Origin: Bacteroidota bacterium
Lineage (GTDB): Bacteria; Bacteroidota; Bacteroidia; Bacteroidales; VadinHA17
Direction: 5' to 3'
NCBI GenBank assembly: GCA_022711195.1
Contig: JAKLFN010000099.1
Span: 1 to 7,367 of the forward strand
DNA length: 7,367 bases
The notes under the pieces are model-generated. The model saw only the letters and a list, made by a program, of their open reading frames with translations. It had not been told where the DNA came from and searched no databases. How positions within the stretch are numbered: the first letter of the stretch is position 1; the number at the start of each line of letters is the position of its first letter. Below, piece by piece: positions 1 to 6,085 of the stretch. A program made the position numbers and the translations under genes.

Positions 1-958
1 AAGCCTTGGATTAAAGTACAGGCTTCATAATAACAGCGCCTTTTACAGGTTCCGCCTTGGGATTGCCAGTAAGCTTGTGTTCAGCAAATGGAGGGCGGCC
101 CTCGGTGGCAAAGTACAGGTTGTGGTTTCAGGAGGAGCTGCCCTGCAGTCAAGGCTCGAAAGGATCTTCTGGGCTGCCGGAGTTCCGGTTATCCAGGGAT
201 ACGGACTTACAGAAACATCACCGGTGATTGCCGTAAATCCTTTCCGGATTCCGGAGATCAGATTCGGGACAGTCGGCCCTGTACTTGAAAATGTTGAGGT
301 AAAAATTGCTGACGATGGCGAGATCCTTTGCAGAGGCATAAATATAATGATGGGTTATTACAAAGCTCCCGAACTCACCGCTGAAGTGATCGATAAGGAT
401 GGATGGTTCCATACTGGAGATATCGGCATTTTCGAAGAAGAGAAATGGCTCAGGATAACAGACAGGAAGAAAGAGATGTTTAAACTGTCTGCAGGCAAAT
501 ATATTGCTCCCCAGGTGATTGAAAACAAACTAAAGGAGTCTATCTTTATTGAACAGGCAATGGTTATCGGTGAAAATGAAAAGTTCGCCAGTGCCCTTAT
601 TTCGCCGAATTTCACCTTCCTGCACGACTGGTGTTCAGAACGCAGGATCCAGTTCCGCGATAATAATGATCTTATTGAAACACCTGAGGTTATTGACCGG
701 TATTCACGCGAAGTGAAAGAAGTTAATAAATATTTAAGCGAACACGAACAGATAAAAAGGTTCCGGCTTGTAACCGAAGAATGGAGCCCTCAGAGCGGAG
801 AGCTGTCCCCAACGCTCAAGCTGCGGAGAAATTACCTGATGACACGATATAAGGACGTTATCACCGATATCTACTTCGGAGGAGAAAAAGAGGCAACCAT
901 GTTTTCCAGGATCAGGAACGGCCTTACAGAAACACTGAAAGGCCTGCCGAAATTTTAA
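1..958 (+). CDS. Long-chain acyl-CoA synthetase (AMP-forming), C-terminal half, 5' truncated by window edge
   Basis: This enzyme activates fatty acids to acyl-CoA through an acyl-adenylate, using ATP and CoA. The frame is open from base 2, giving 318 visible residues; family members are about 600 residues, so roughly the N-terminal half, including the P-loop-like AMP-binding signature, lies outside the window. Visible motifs of the ANL superfamily are YGLTETSP at visible residues 67-74, GWFHTGD at 134-140 with the ribose-binding Asp140, the hinge motif TDRKKEMFKLSAGKY at 153-167, and the C-terminal SPTLK motif whose Lys273 should be the adenylation lysine. The stretch after the hinge (VIENKLKES, then FIEQAMVIGENEKFASALI) is typical of FadD15/ACSL-like long-chain enzymes rather than acetyl-CoA synthetase. 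The GTG at 77 is internal, because clear homology-type sequence continues upstream of it. The stop at 956-958 lies 1 base before the next start, implying an operon. Chain-length specificity is inferred, not shown. Confidence 0.93.
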   Translation, partial: SLGLKYRLHNNSAFYRFRLGIASKLVFSKWRAALGGKVQVVVSGGAALQSRLERIFWAAGVPVIQGYGLTETSPVIAVNPFRIPEIRFGTVGPVLENVEVKIADDGEILCRGINIMMGYYKAPELTAEVIDKDGWFHTGDIGIFEEEKWLRITDRKKEMFKLSAGKYIAPQVIENKLKESIFIEQAMVIGENEKFASALISPNFTFLHDWCSERRIQFRDNNDLIETPEVIDRYSREVKEVNKYLSEHEQIKRFRLVTEEWSPQSGELSPTLKLRRNYLMTRYKDVITDIYFGGEKEATMFSRIRNGLTETLKGLPKF

Positions 959-959
959 T

Positions 960-1430
960 ATGATGAAAAAAACAACCCGCCTCATATTTTTCACAGTTTC
1001 AGTTTCCTTTGCTCTTTTAATGCAATCATGCACTCCCGGATCATGCTTCGAGGAGACAACTGCCTTTGTTAAGGCAGGCCTCTTCCTCGACACAACAAAG
1101 AAGCTATCAGCACCTGACTCCCTTACAATGTTCGGAGCTGGAAGAGATACCTCCAGGATATATTCAAAAAGCAGGAACATCACCACGGCACTTATACCCC
1201 TCGATGCATCGGCAGAGAACTGCAGCCTTGTTTTAAGAATCAACGGCATCAGCGACACAATTTCTTTCTTCTATACCAGCTCTCTGCACATGCTGTCAAA
1301 GGAATGCGGCTATACATATTATCACCAGATCGAGATTCCCGTTTATACTACTAACATCATCGATACAATAACCATTACCAAAAGCTCAATTACTACCCGG
1401 AGTGAAGAGAACATACGTATATATTATTAG
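960..1430 (+). CDS. Small predicted lipoprotein, DUF6452-like
   Basis: The product is 156 residues long, of unknown function, and probably anchored in the envelope. The N-terminus has a short basic stretch (MMKKTTR), a hydrophobic core at residues 8-20 and a lipobox-like LMQSC ending at Cys24, the expected lipidated residue for signal peptidase II. The mature part is rich in Ser and Thr and predicted beta-type, with Cys at 29, and with ENCSLVLRI and an ECGYTYYHQIEI segment near the C-terminus. Length, lipoprotein signal, this ECGxxY-type segment and the position just before a DUF6048-like gene make me assign it from memory to the Bacteroidota family DUF6452. I could not run a profile search. 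The ATG at 960 is 1 base after the acyl-CoA synthetase stop; the next codon (963) is also ATG and is an equally possible start, giving 155 residues. No clear Shine-Dalgarno is visible, which is normal for this phylum. The 3' end overlaps the next gene by 29 bases. Confidence 0.85.
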   Translation: MMKKTTRLIFFTVSVSFALLMQSCTPGSCFEETTAFVKAGLFLDTTKKLSAPDSLTMFGAGRDTSRIYSKSRNITTALIPLDASAENCSLVLRINGISDTISFFYTSSLHMLSKECGYTYYHQIEIPVYTTNIIDTITITKSSITTRSEENIRIYY

Positions 1431-2178
1431 CCTCTCCCTGGCATTGCATTTAATGCCTGCCGCAGCACAGCAGGCCGATTTACCTGTCGATACAGCCGAT
1501 GTCACACTCAAGATCAGGACAGCGCTGGAGATATCCGGACCAATTCTCTTCTTTACCGATAAGAATATCCTGAACCTCGAGGCAAATGTCACTGCCGATC
1601 TTAATGAAAAATATTCTCTTATCGTCGGTGGAGGATATTCCGATTACAGCTATTCACAGTATAACTACAGTTTCATGGCTGACGGATTATTCTTTAAAGC
1701 CGGTGCCGACCGTAATCTTCTCCGCCCCGAGATGGCTGAAGGAACATACTGGGCAGGAGCCGGTCTTCGCTACGGCGTCAGCCGGTTTACTGCCGAAACA
1801 CCAACCCTTAAGCATGACAATTACTGGGGATCTGTCCCGTCATCAATACCCAGGGATAACTACTGGTGTCATTATCTCGAAGTTTCAGGCGGTTTTAAGG
1901 CGGAGCTCTTCAGGAATTTCAGCATCGGATGGATGATCAATATCCGGAAAATGATCTATGCCGGAGGTACCAGGGAATTGAGACCAATTTACTTTCCCGG
2001 ATATGGTAATGGAGGCAGTACATTCGCGTACAGCATTAATTACTTTATTTCGTATAACATTCCTTACAAGAAAATCAAAGTCCTGATCTATCCGGAACCT
2101 CCCGAAGAACCCGACGAGGAAGATACCGGCCAGCAGAGTGCTTCACCACAGGTCGGCAGACAGGGAATCGGCAGATAA
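1402..2178 (+). CDS. Predicted outer-membrane beta-barrel protein, DUF6048-like
   Basis: The product is 258 residues long and has no known function. Residues 1-22 form a Sec signal peptide (MKRTYVYIISLSLALHLMPA, then AA) with likely cleavage after Ala22. The mature chain alternates polar and aromatic residues as in amphipathic beta strands: a GGGYSDYSYSQYNYS segment at 76-90, WAGAGLRYGVSRF at 117-129, HYLEVSGGFKAELFRNFSIGW at 157-177, and a PIYFPGYGNGGSTFAYSINYFISYNIPY region near the end of the barrel. This pattern fits DUF6048 of Bacteroidota as I remember it. The GTG at 1402 is chosen because it gives an intact signal peptide; the first in-frame ATG (1453) would remove it. That places the start inside the preceding lipoprotein gene, suggesting translational coupling. 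After the barrel comes an unusual Pro/Glu/Asp-rich tail (residues 231-242) and a low-complexity end. The two proteins may work together in the envelope; that is inference from adjacency. Confidence 0.85.
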   Translation: MKRTYVYIISLSLALHLMPAAAQQADLPVDTADVTLKIRTALEISGPILFFTDKNILNLEANVTADLNEKYSLIVGGGYSDYSYSQYNYSFMADGLFFKAGADRNLLRPEMAEGTYWAGAGLRYGVSRFTAETPTLKHDNYWGSVPSSIPRDNYWCHYLEVSGGFKAELFRNFSIGWMINIRKMIYAGGTRELRPIYFPGYGNGGSTFAYSINYFISYNIPYKKIKVLIYPEPPEEPDEEDTGQQSASPQVGRQGIGR

Positions 2179-2198
2179 TTAGCGATTTATTGCTGGCC
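2128..2198. repeat. Long-loop 8-bp inverted repeat across the convergent gene ends
   Basis: GGCCAGCA at 2128-2135 is perfectly repeated in inverse as TGCTGGCC at 2191-2198, with 55 bases between. The arms lie in the last codons of the two convergent genes and bracket both stop codons. There is no T-run on either side, so it is not a standard intrinsic terminator. An RNA hairpin that ends or protects the two messages is possible, but an 8-bp match over this distance can also be chance. Confidence 0.25.
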
Positions 2199-3665
2199 CT
2201 GGTCTGATACCGGAGTCTTAATGCCTTTTTTGCTGAATGCCAGCAAGCCCAGGAATGTCATCGCGCCGTTTAGAAGCAATAGTTCAAAGCCGAACTTATA
2301 GCCATTGAAGAGTTGTTCGGAGTACCTGCTGAGGAAAAAGCAGATCACCGGCGAAAGGACAGCGATCACAGGGGTCAGCTTATCATTAACGGTTCTTTTC
2401 GAGAAGAGCCCGAAAGTATAAAGTCCCAGAAGTGGTCCGTAAGTATATCCTGCAATGGTGAATAACTTATCTATCACCGCTTCGTCGTTAAGGGCGCTGA
2501 AGATAAGTATGCTGATAAAGAAAAGAAGGGCTATGGAAAGATGCACCGTATATCTGATCTTCGTTGAGCGGCTTTCAGTAAGTCCTTTTCTCCTGTTCAG
2601 CCCGAGGAAGTCGATGCTTACCACTGTGGTCAGCGACGTCAGGGCTCCATCAGCGCTTGGGAAGGCTGCAGAAATAAGTCCGATAAGGAAAACGATGCCG
2701 GCTATCGGGCCAAAATAATTAAGCGCAATAGTCGGAAAAAGTTCATCCGACATGGCAACATCGATACCCCGGCTCTTTGAATAGAAGAGAAGAAATGCTC
2801 CAAGCACAAGGAACAGAAGATTTACAAAAACAAGTATCCCGCTGAACGTGAACATGTTCTTCTGGGCATCTTTCAGGTTCCTGCATGAAAGGTTTTTCTG
2901 CATCATTTCCTGGTCCAGTCCGGTCATGGTAATTGTTATGAACATACCCGAAAAGAATTGCTTCAGGAAATGCCTCTCATGATGCCAGTCGGTAATAAAC
3001 ATTCGCGTTATCCTGCTGTCGTTTATCTGTGCAAAAAGATCCTTCACGGGAGTTCCGATCTCCCTGCTAATATAGATTATCGAAAGTATGACTGCCAGCA
3101 GCATGAATGTTGTCTGAAGCGTGTCAGTCCAGACAATGGTCCTGATCCCTCCCTTCAGGGTATAAAGAATGATCAGTATAATAAATGAGAGTGTTGTTGC
3201 CCAGAACGGAACATTCCAGGCATCAAATACGAACACCTGTAATACGTTTATAACAAGGAACATCCTCAGTGATGCTCCGAGAGTTCTTGAAATAATAAAG
3301 AATCCTGCACCTGTCTTATATGACCAGAAACCGAATCTCTGCTCGAGGTAGGTATAGATAGAAGTGAGTTTGAGTCTGTAGTATAAAGGGAGTAACACGA
3401 GGGCGATGACAAAATAACCGACGAGGTACCCCAGTACCACTACCATATAGCTGAATTGCGTATCCCTGACCCATCCCGGGACCGACATGAAGGTCACACC
3501 GGAGAGAGATGCTCCTATCATTCCGTAGGCAACCACAAACCAGGGCGATTTTCTGTTTCCAATAAAGAATGACTGGCTGTCGGCTTTCCTGGCTGTTATC
3601 CAGGTAACGGCAAAAAGAAGAATTGTGTAGAGAAGAAAGATTCCCAGGATAATTAATGGTGACAT
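2187..3665 (-). CDS. Sodium:solute symporter, SSS family, substrate unknown
   Basis: This is an inner-membrane secondary transporter of the SSS (SLC5-like) family, expected to couple solute uptake to the Na+ gradient. The 492 residues are strongly hydrophobic and read as about 13 membrane helices. Recognisable family features are GASLSGVTFMSVPGW at 51-65, the YTLKGGIRTIVWTDTLQ signature at 168-184, the GLDQEMMQKNLSCRN motif at 249-263, and SAAFPSADGALTSLTTVVSID at 332-352, the region that in SSS transporters supplies Na2-site hydroxyls. The start is set at the ATG 3663-3665, which has TTTGGAG just upstream and begins with the usual MSPLIIL. A longer reading from a TTG at 3686 adds seven residues without support. 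The gene is transcribed divergently from recR and convergently to the DUF6048-like gene. Nothing nearby identifies the substrate; sugar, sialic acid, amino acid or other organic solutes are all possible. Similar symporters of Bacteroidota are usually annotated only to family level. Confidence 0.92.
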   Translation of the reverse strand: MSPLIILGIFLLYTILLFAVTWITARKADSQSFFIGNRKSPWFVVAYGMIGASLSGVTFMSVPGWVRDTQFSYMVVVLGYLVGYFVIALVLLPLYYRLKLTSIYTYLEQRFGFWSYKTGAGFFIISRTLGASLRMFLVINVLQVFVFDAWNVPFWATTLSFIILIILYTLKGGIRTIVWTDTLQTTFMLLAVILSIIYISREIGTPVKDLFAQINDSRITRMFITDWHHERHFLKQFFSGMFITITMTGLDQEMMQKNLSCRNLKDAQKNMFTFSGILVFVNLLFLVLGAFLLFYSKSRGIDVAMSDELFPTIALNYFGPIAGIVFLIGLISAAFPSADGALTSLTTVVSIDFLGLNRRKGLTESRSTKIRYTVHLSIALLFFISILIFSALNDEAVIDKLFTIAGYTYGPLLGLYTFGLFSKRTVNDKLTPVIAVLSPVICFFLSRYSEQLFNGYKFGFELLLLNGAMTFLGLLAFSKKGIKTPVSDQGQQ

Positions 3666-3683
3666 ATGCTCCAAATAAGGATA

Positions 3684-3715
3684 CAAGGATAATAAAAAGA
3701 AAGTAACCGGTGAAA
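3684..3715 (-). promoter_or_regulatory. Weak candidate promoter for the symporter gene
   Basis: On the minus strand TATCCTTG (3691-3684) matches the Bacteroidota -7 element TAnnTTTG at all but one fixed position. A TTTC at 3715-3712, 20 bases upstream, could be an imperfect -33 element. The predicted transcript would start about 10 bases before the ATG at 3665. The match is weak and could be chance. Confidence 0.3.
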
Positions 3716-3724
3716 TGCATTCTT

Positions 3725-3753
3725 TTGTAAAAGCAATATTTCAGCTAATTTTG
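3725..3753 (+). promoter_or_regulatory. Bacteroidota-type promoter for recR
   Basis: TAATTTTG at 3746-3753 is a perfect match to the -7 consensus TAnnTTTG recognised by the primary sigma factor of Bacteroidota. A TTG (3725-3727, inside TTTTG) lies 18 bases upstream as the -33 element, within the usual spacing range. Transcription would start near 3757-3761, leaving a leader of only about 10 bases before the recR ATG at 3769. It probably drives recR and the glycosyltransferase together. Confidence 0.65.
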
Positions 3754-3768
3754 CAGAAATAATCCTTT

Positions 3769-4383
3769 ATGAGTTTCAACGGATTCCCTTCAAGACTGCT
3801 CGAAAATGCAGTAAATGAATTTGCATCCCTGCCGGGAATAGGAAGAAAAACCGCCTTCAGGCTGGTGATGAACCTGTTAAAAAGGGACCCTGAGGAAGTG
3901 AAACGCTTCGGCGAAACGATCACAAGGCTCCACGATGAGATTTGCTATTGTAAAGTATGTAACAGCATATCTGATACAGATCTATGCAGCATCTGCAGCG
4001 ATGAAAAACGCGACAGGTCGATGATCTGCGTGGTCGAAAACATCCAGGATGTGATGGCTATTGAAAACACACATCAGTATCCCGGTCTGTACCATGTACT
4101 CGGAGGAATAATATCTCCCATTGACGGTATTGGGCCTTCTGACCTGAAAATAGACTCTCTCGAGGAAAAGATAGCTGCCGGAGGGATCAGGGAAATAATT
4201 TTTGCCCTGAGCGCGACTATGGAAGGTGATACAACTAATTTCTATCTTTATAAAAAGTTCAGCAGATATAATATCCCCGTAACCACTCTCGCGCGAGGCG
4301 TTGCTGTTGGCGATGAGCTTGAATATACCGACGAGATAACCCTGGGACGGGCCATTAATAACAGGAACCTGTATCAGCAATGA
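3769..4383 (+). CDS. recR: Recombination mediator protein RecR
   Basis: RecR acts in the cytoplasm with RecO (and RecF) to load RecA on SSB-coated single-stranded DNA during gap repair. The 204 residues match the usual length of about 200. Domain order is canonical: a helix-hairpin-helix with LPGIGRKTA at 21-29, a four-cysteine zinc finger built from C61-x2-C64 and C73-x2-C76, a Toprim domain starting at MICVVE (85-90, Glu90) and containing [13 protein letters not shown] at 149-161, and the conserved C-terminal [22 protein letters not shown] block at 175-196. The start at 3769 follows a good Bacteroidota promoter with a very short A/T-rich leader and no Shine-Dalgarno. The stop TGA (4381-4383) overlaps the ATG of the glycosyltransferase as ATGA, so the two genes are cotranscribed and probably translationally coupled. 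All key residues are present, and nothing suggests a defect. Confidence 0.97.
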   Translation: MSFNGFPSRLLENAVNEFASLPGIGRKTAFRLVMNLLKRDPEEVKRFGETITRLHDEICYCKVCNSISDTDLCSICSDEKRDRSMICVVENIQDVMAIENTHQYPGLYHVLGGIISPIDGIGPSDLKIDSLEEKIAAGGIREIIFALSATMEGDTTNFYLYKKFSRYNIPVTTLARGVAVGDELEYTDEITLGRAINNRNLYQQ

Positions 4384-6029
4384 TAAATCACCAAAAGGCT
4401 GATGATCTCCAAGTCGATCTTTCTGTCATTATCGTCAGCTATAATGTCAGATATTTCCTTGAACAATGCCTGTTGTCGGTAAAGAAGGCATCTGAAAGCC
4501 TTTCATGCGAGGTATTTATCGTCGATAATAACTCAACCGACGGATCGTGTGCCATGGTTCGGCGCGAATTTCCAGGGTATACCCTTATCATGAACAGGGA
4601 AAACAGGGGATTCTCAGCCGCAAACAACCAGGCCCTGGAGAAAGTTAAAGGCAGGTATATTCTTCTCCTTAATCCCGACACTATTGTTGAAGAAGACACT
4701 TTCAGGCGCTGTATAGAATTTATGGACTCACATCCTGATGCCGGAGCCGCAGGGGTAAGAATGATAAACGGTAAAGGAAGAGTGCTTCCTGAATCAAAAA
4801 GAGCACTCCCTACTCCCAGAACAGCCTTCTTTAAAATGTCGGGGCTGGCATACCTGTTCCCGAAGTCGAGGTTCTTTAACAGTTATTACCTTGGACATCT
4901 CGACAGCCGTGAAACGACACAGGCAGATATTATCTCAGGTGCATTTATGTTCCTCCGCAGTGAGGCAGTGTCAAAAACCGGTACTCTTGATGAGGAATTC
5001 TTCATGTATGGCGAAGATGTCGATTACAGCTACCGCCTCCTCAAAGCAGGTTACAGGAACTACTATTTCGCGGGGGTCCAGATCATCCATTATAAAGGTG
5101 AAAGCACCAGGAAGGAACATGTAAACACTGTCGTCAACTTCTACAAAGCAATGGTGATCTTTGTAAGAAAACATTTTTCGAATGGCAGCATGAAAGGTTT
5201 TATCCACTTCATCCAGGCTGCAATAGTGTTGAGTGCAGGTGTCTCTTTATTGAGAAAATTCCTGAAAAGGGCGCTTCTTCCTTTGTTCGATACACTTGCG
5301 ATCTTCCTGTCATACCGTCTGGCAACAGCTTTCTGGGCTGCCCACAAGTATGGTGTTGATTACTCCTATCCGGATCTTTTCACCAGCATGATTGTCCCGG
5401 CATATACTATAATTATCGCAGCCGCAATAGCATCGACAACAGGTTACCGGATACCTTCGGGTGTTTTTAAGGTTCTGAAGGGGATACTGGCAGGCTCACT
5501 TTTCATCCTGGTTATCTATGCGCTGCTTCCTCTTCAGCTTCGCTTTTCAAGAGCAATAATAATCATTGGAGGGATCTTTGCAGGAATGGCTGTGCCGGCA
5601 TACAGGCTTATTGTTTCATTTCTGTATCCTGAATTGTCAGAGAATCCGTTTTCAAGGATACGAAAAACTATTATTGTCGGCGATCAGGAGGGATTTGACA
5701 GGGTGTCAGGGCTTCTTGCTTCAACATCAGCACGGAATAATATCGCCGGAAGAGTAAGCATCCGTGAAGATGACCTTAACGACAATGTGCTGGGTAATCT
5801 TTCACAGCTGAAGGAGGTGATCAGGGTGAACAGGATCAGGGAAGTCATTTTTACCACGAGGAAACTGAACGCATCCCAGATCATCAACTCCATGCACCAG
5901 ATTTCTGACTACAATATTTCTATCAGGATAGCCTCTGCCGACGAAAAATATCTGCTCGGCAGCAGGTACATTAGTCCCGGCGACAAATCAAAGCCTCTTC
6001 TATTTTCATTATTCAAAAAAGACCTGTAG
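4380..6029 (+). CDS. Family 2 glycosyltransferase fused to a polyprenyl-phosphate sugar-transferase-like membrane/Rossmann region
   Basis: The product is 549 residues long, a membrane-anchored enzyme probably making surface polysaccharide. Residues 13-265 form a GT2 GT-A domain of the WbbL/rhamnosyltransferase-like type: [11 protein letters not shown] at 12-22, VDNNSTDG at 48-55 with Asp49 for nucleotide binding, NPDT at 98-101 as the DxD equivalent, and [13 protein letters not shown] at 207-219 with the Glu212-Asp213 catalytic pair. About five hydrophobic helices follow (near 275-292, 298-320, 335-353, 364-384 and 391-414). [12 protein letters not shown] at 387-398 resembles the membrane part of WcaJ/PssY-type transferases. 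Residues 429-519 read as a Rossmann domain ([10 protein letters not shown], then a [15 protein letters not shown] segment) like PF13727. The catalytic sugar-1-phosphate transferase domain normally found after it is absent; the protein ends about 30 residues later. The ATG overlaps the recR stop. The donor sugar and acceptor are unknown. The GT2 assignment is firm; the C-terminal domain naming is from pattern memory. Confidence 0.9.
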   Translation: MINHQKADDLQVDLSVIIVSYNVRYFLEQCLLSVKKASESLSCEVFIVDNNSTDGSCAMVRREFPGYTLIMNRENRGFSAANNQALEKVKGRYILLLNPDTIVEEDTFRRCIEFMDSHPDAGAAGVRMINGKGRVLPESKRALPTPRTAFFKMSGLAYLFPKSRFFNSYYLGHLDSRETTQADIISGAFMFLRSEAVSKTGTLDEEFFMYGEDVDYSYRLLKAGYRNYYFAGVQIIHYKGESTRKEHVNTVVNFYKAMVIFVRKHFSNGSMKGFIHFIQAAIVLSAGVSLLRKFLKRALLPLFDTLAIFLSYRLATAFWAAHKYGVDYSYPDLFTSMIVPAYTIIIAAAIASTTGYRIPSGVFKVLKGILAGSLFILVIYALLPLQLRFSRAIIIIGGIFAGMAVPAYRLIVSFLYPELSENPFSRIRKTIIVGDQEGFDRVSGLLASTSARNNIAGRVSIREDDLNDNVLGNLSQLKEVIRVNRIREVIFTTRKLNASQIINSMHQISDYNISIRIASADEKYLLGSRYISPGDKSKPLLFSLFKKDL

Positions 6030-6050
6030 CTGAACATTTTCCGGTTTACC

Positions 6051-6072
6051 GTGTTATCTGCATGAATAACAC
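6051..6072 (+). promoter_or_regulatory. Perfect 7-bp hairpin / palindromic site ahead of the E2 gene
   Basis: GTGTTAT (6051-6057) and ATAACAC (6066-6072) form a perfect inverted repeat around the 8-base spacer CTGCATGA. It lies in the 56-base gap between the glycosyltransferase stop and the E2 start, ending 13 bases before the start codon. No T-run follows, so it is not a standard terminator. It could be a transcription-factor operator or an mRNA hairpin near the ribosome site; the role is unknown. Confidence 0.4.
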
Positions 6073-6085
6073 AGAACAGGAATTA

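Noticed and set aside
77..79. GTG at 77 as the start of the acyl-CoA synthetase
   Set aside because: The frame is open back to base 2 with plausible coding sequence, and the N-terminal AMP-binding half is missing; the gene is cut by the window edge.
734..1258. 174-residue open frame on the minus strand opposite the acyl-CoA synthetase end and the lipoprotein gene
   Set aside because: It spans two well-supported plus-strand genes, contains no recognisable motif, and is explained as a shadow frame.
2122..2215. Short direct repeat GATACCGG on both sides of the convergent stops
   Set aside because: Eight bases only, in the coding sequence of two genes, with no sign of an attachment site or insertion.
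3663..3686. TTG at 3686 as the start of the symporter
   Set aside because: It adds seven residues (MYPYLEH) not expected in the family; the ATG at 3665 has TTTGGAG upstream and starts with a typical N-terminus.
4361..4372. Palindrome-like ACAGGAACCTGT just before the glycosyltransferase start
   Set aside because: The 5-bp arms are separated by only 2 bases, so it cannot form a stable RNA hairpin, and it lies in recR codons; likely chance.
6062..6064. ATG at 6062 as the start of E2
   Set aside because: It is in frame but has no ribosome-binding sequence, lies in a hairpin loop, and adds eight polar residues before the lipoyl domain; kept only as an alternative.
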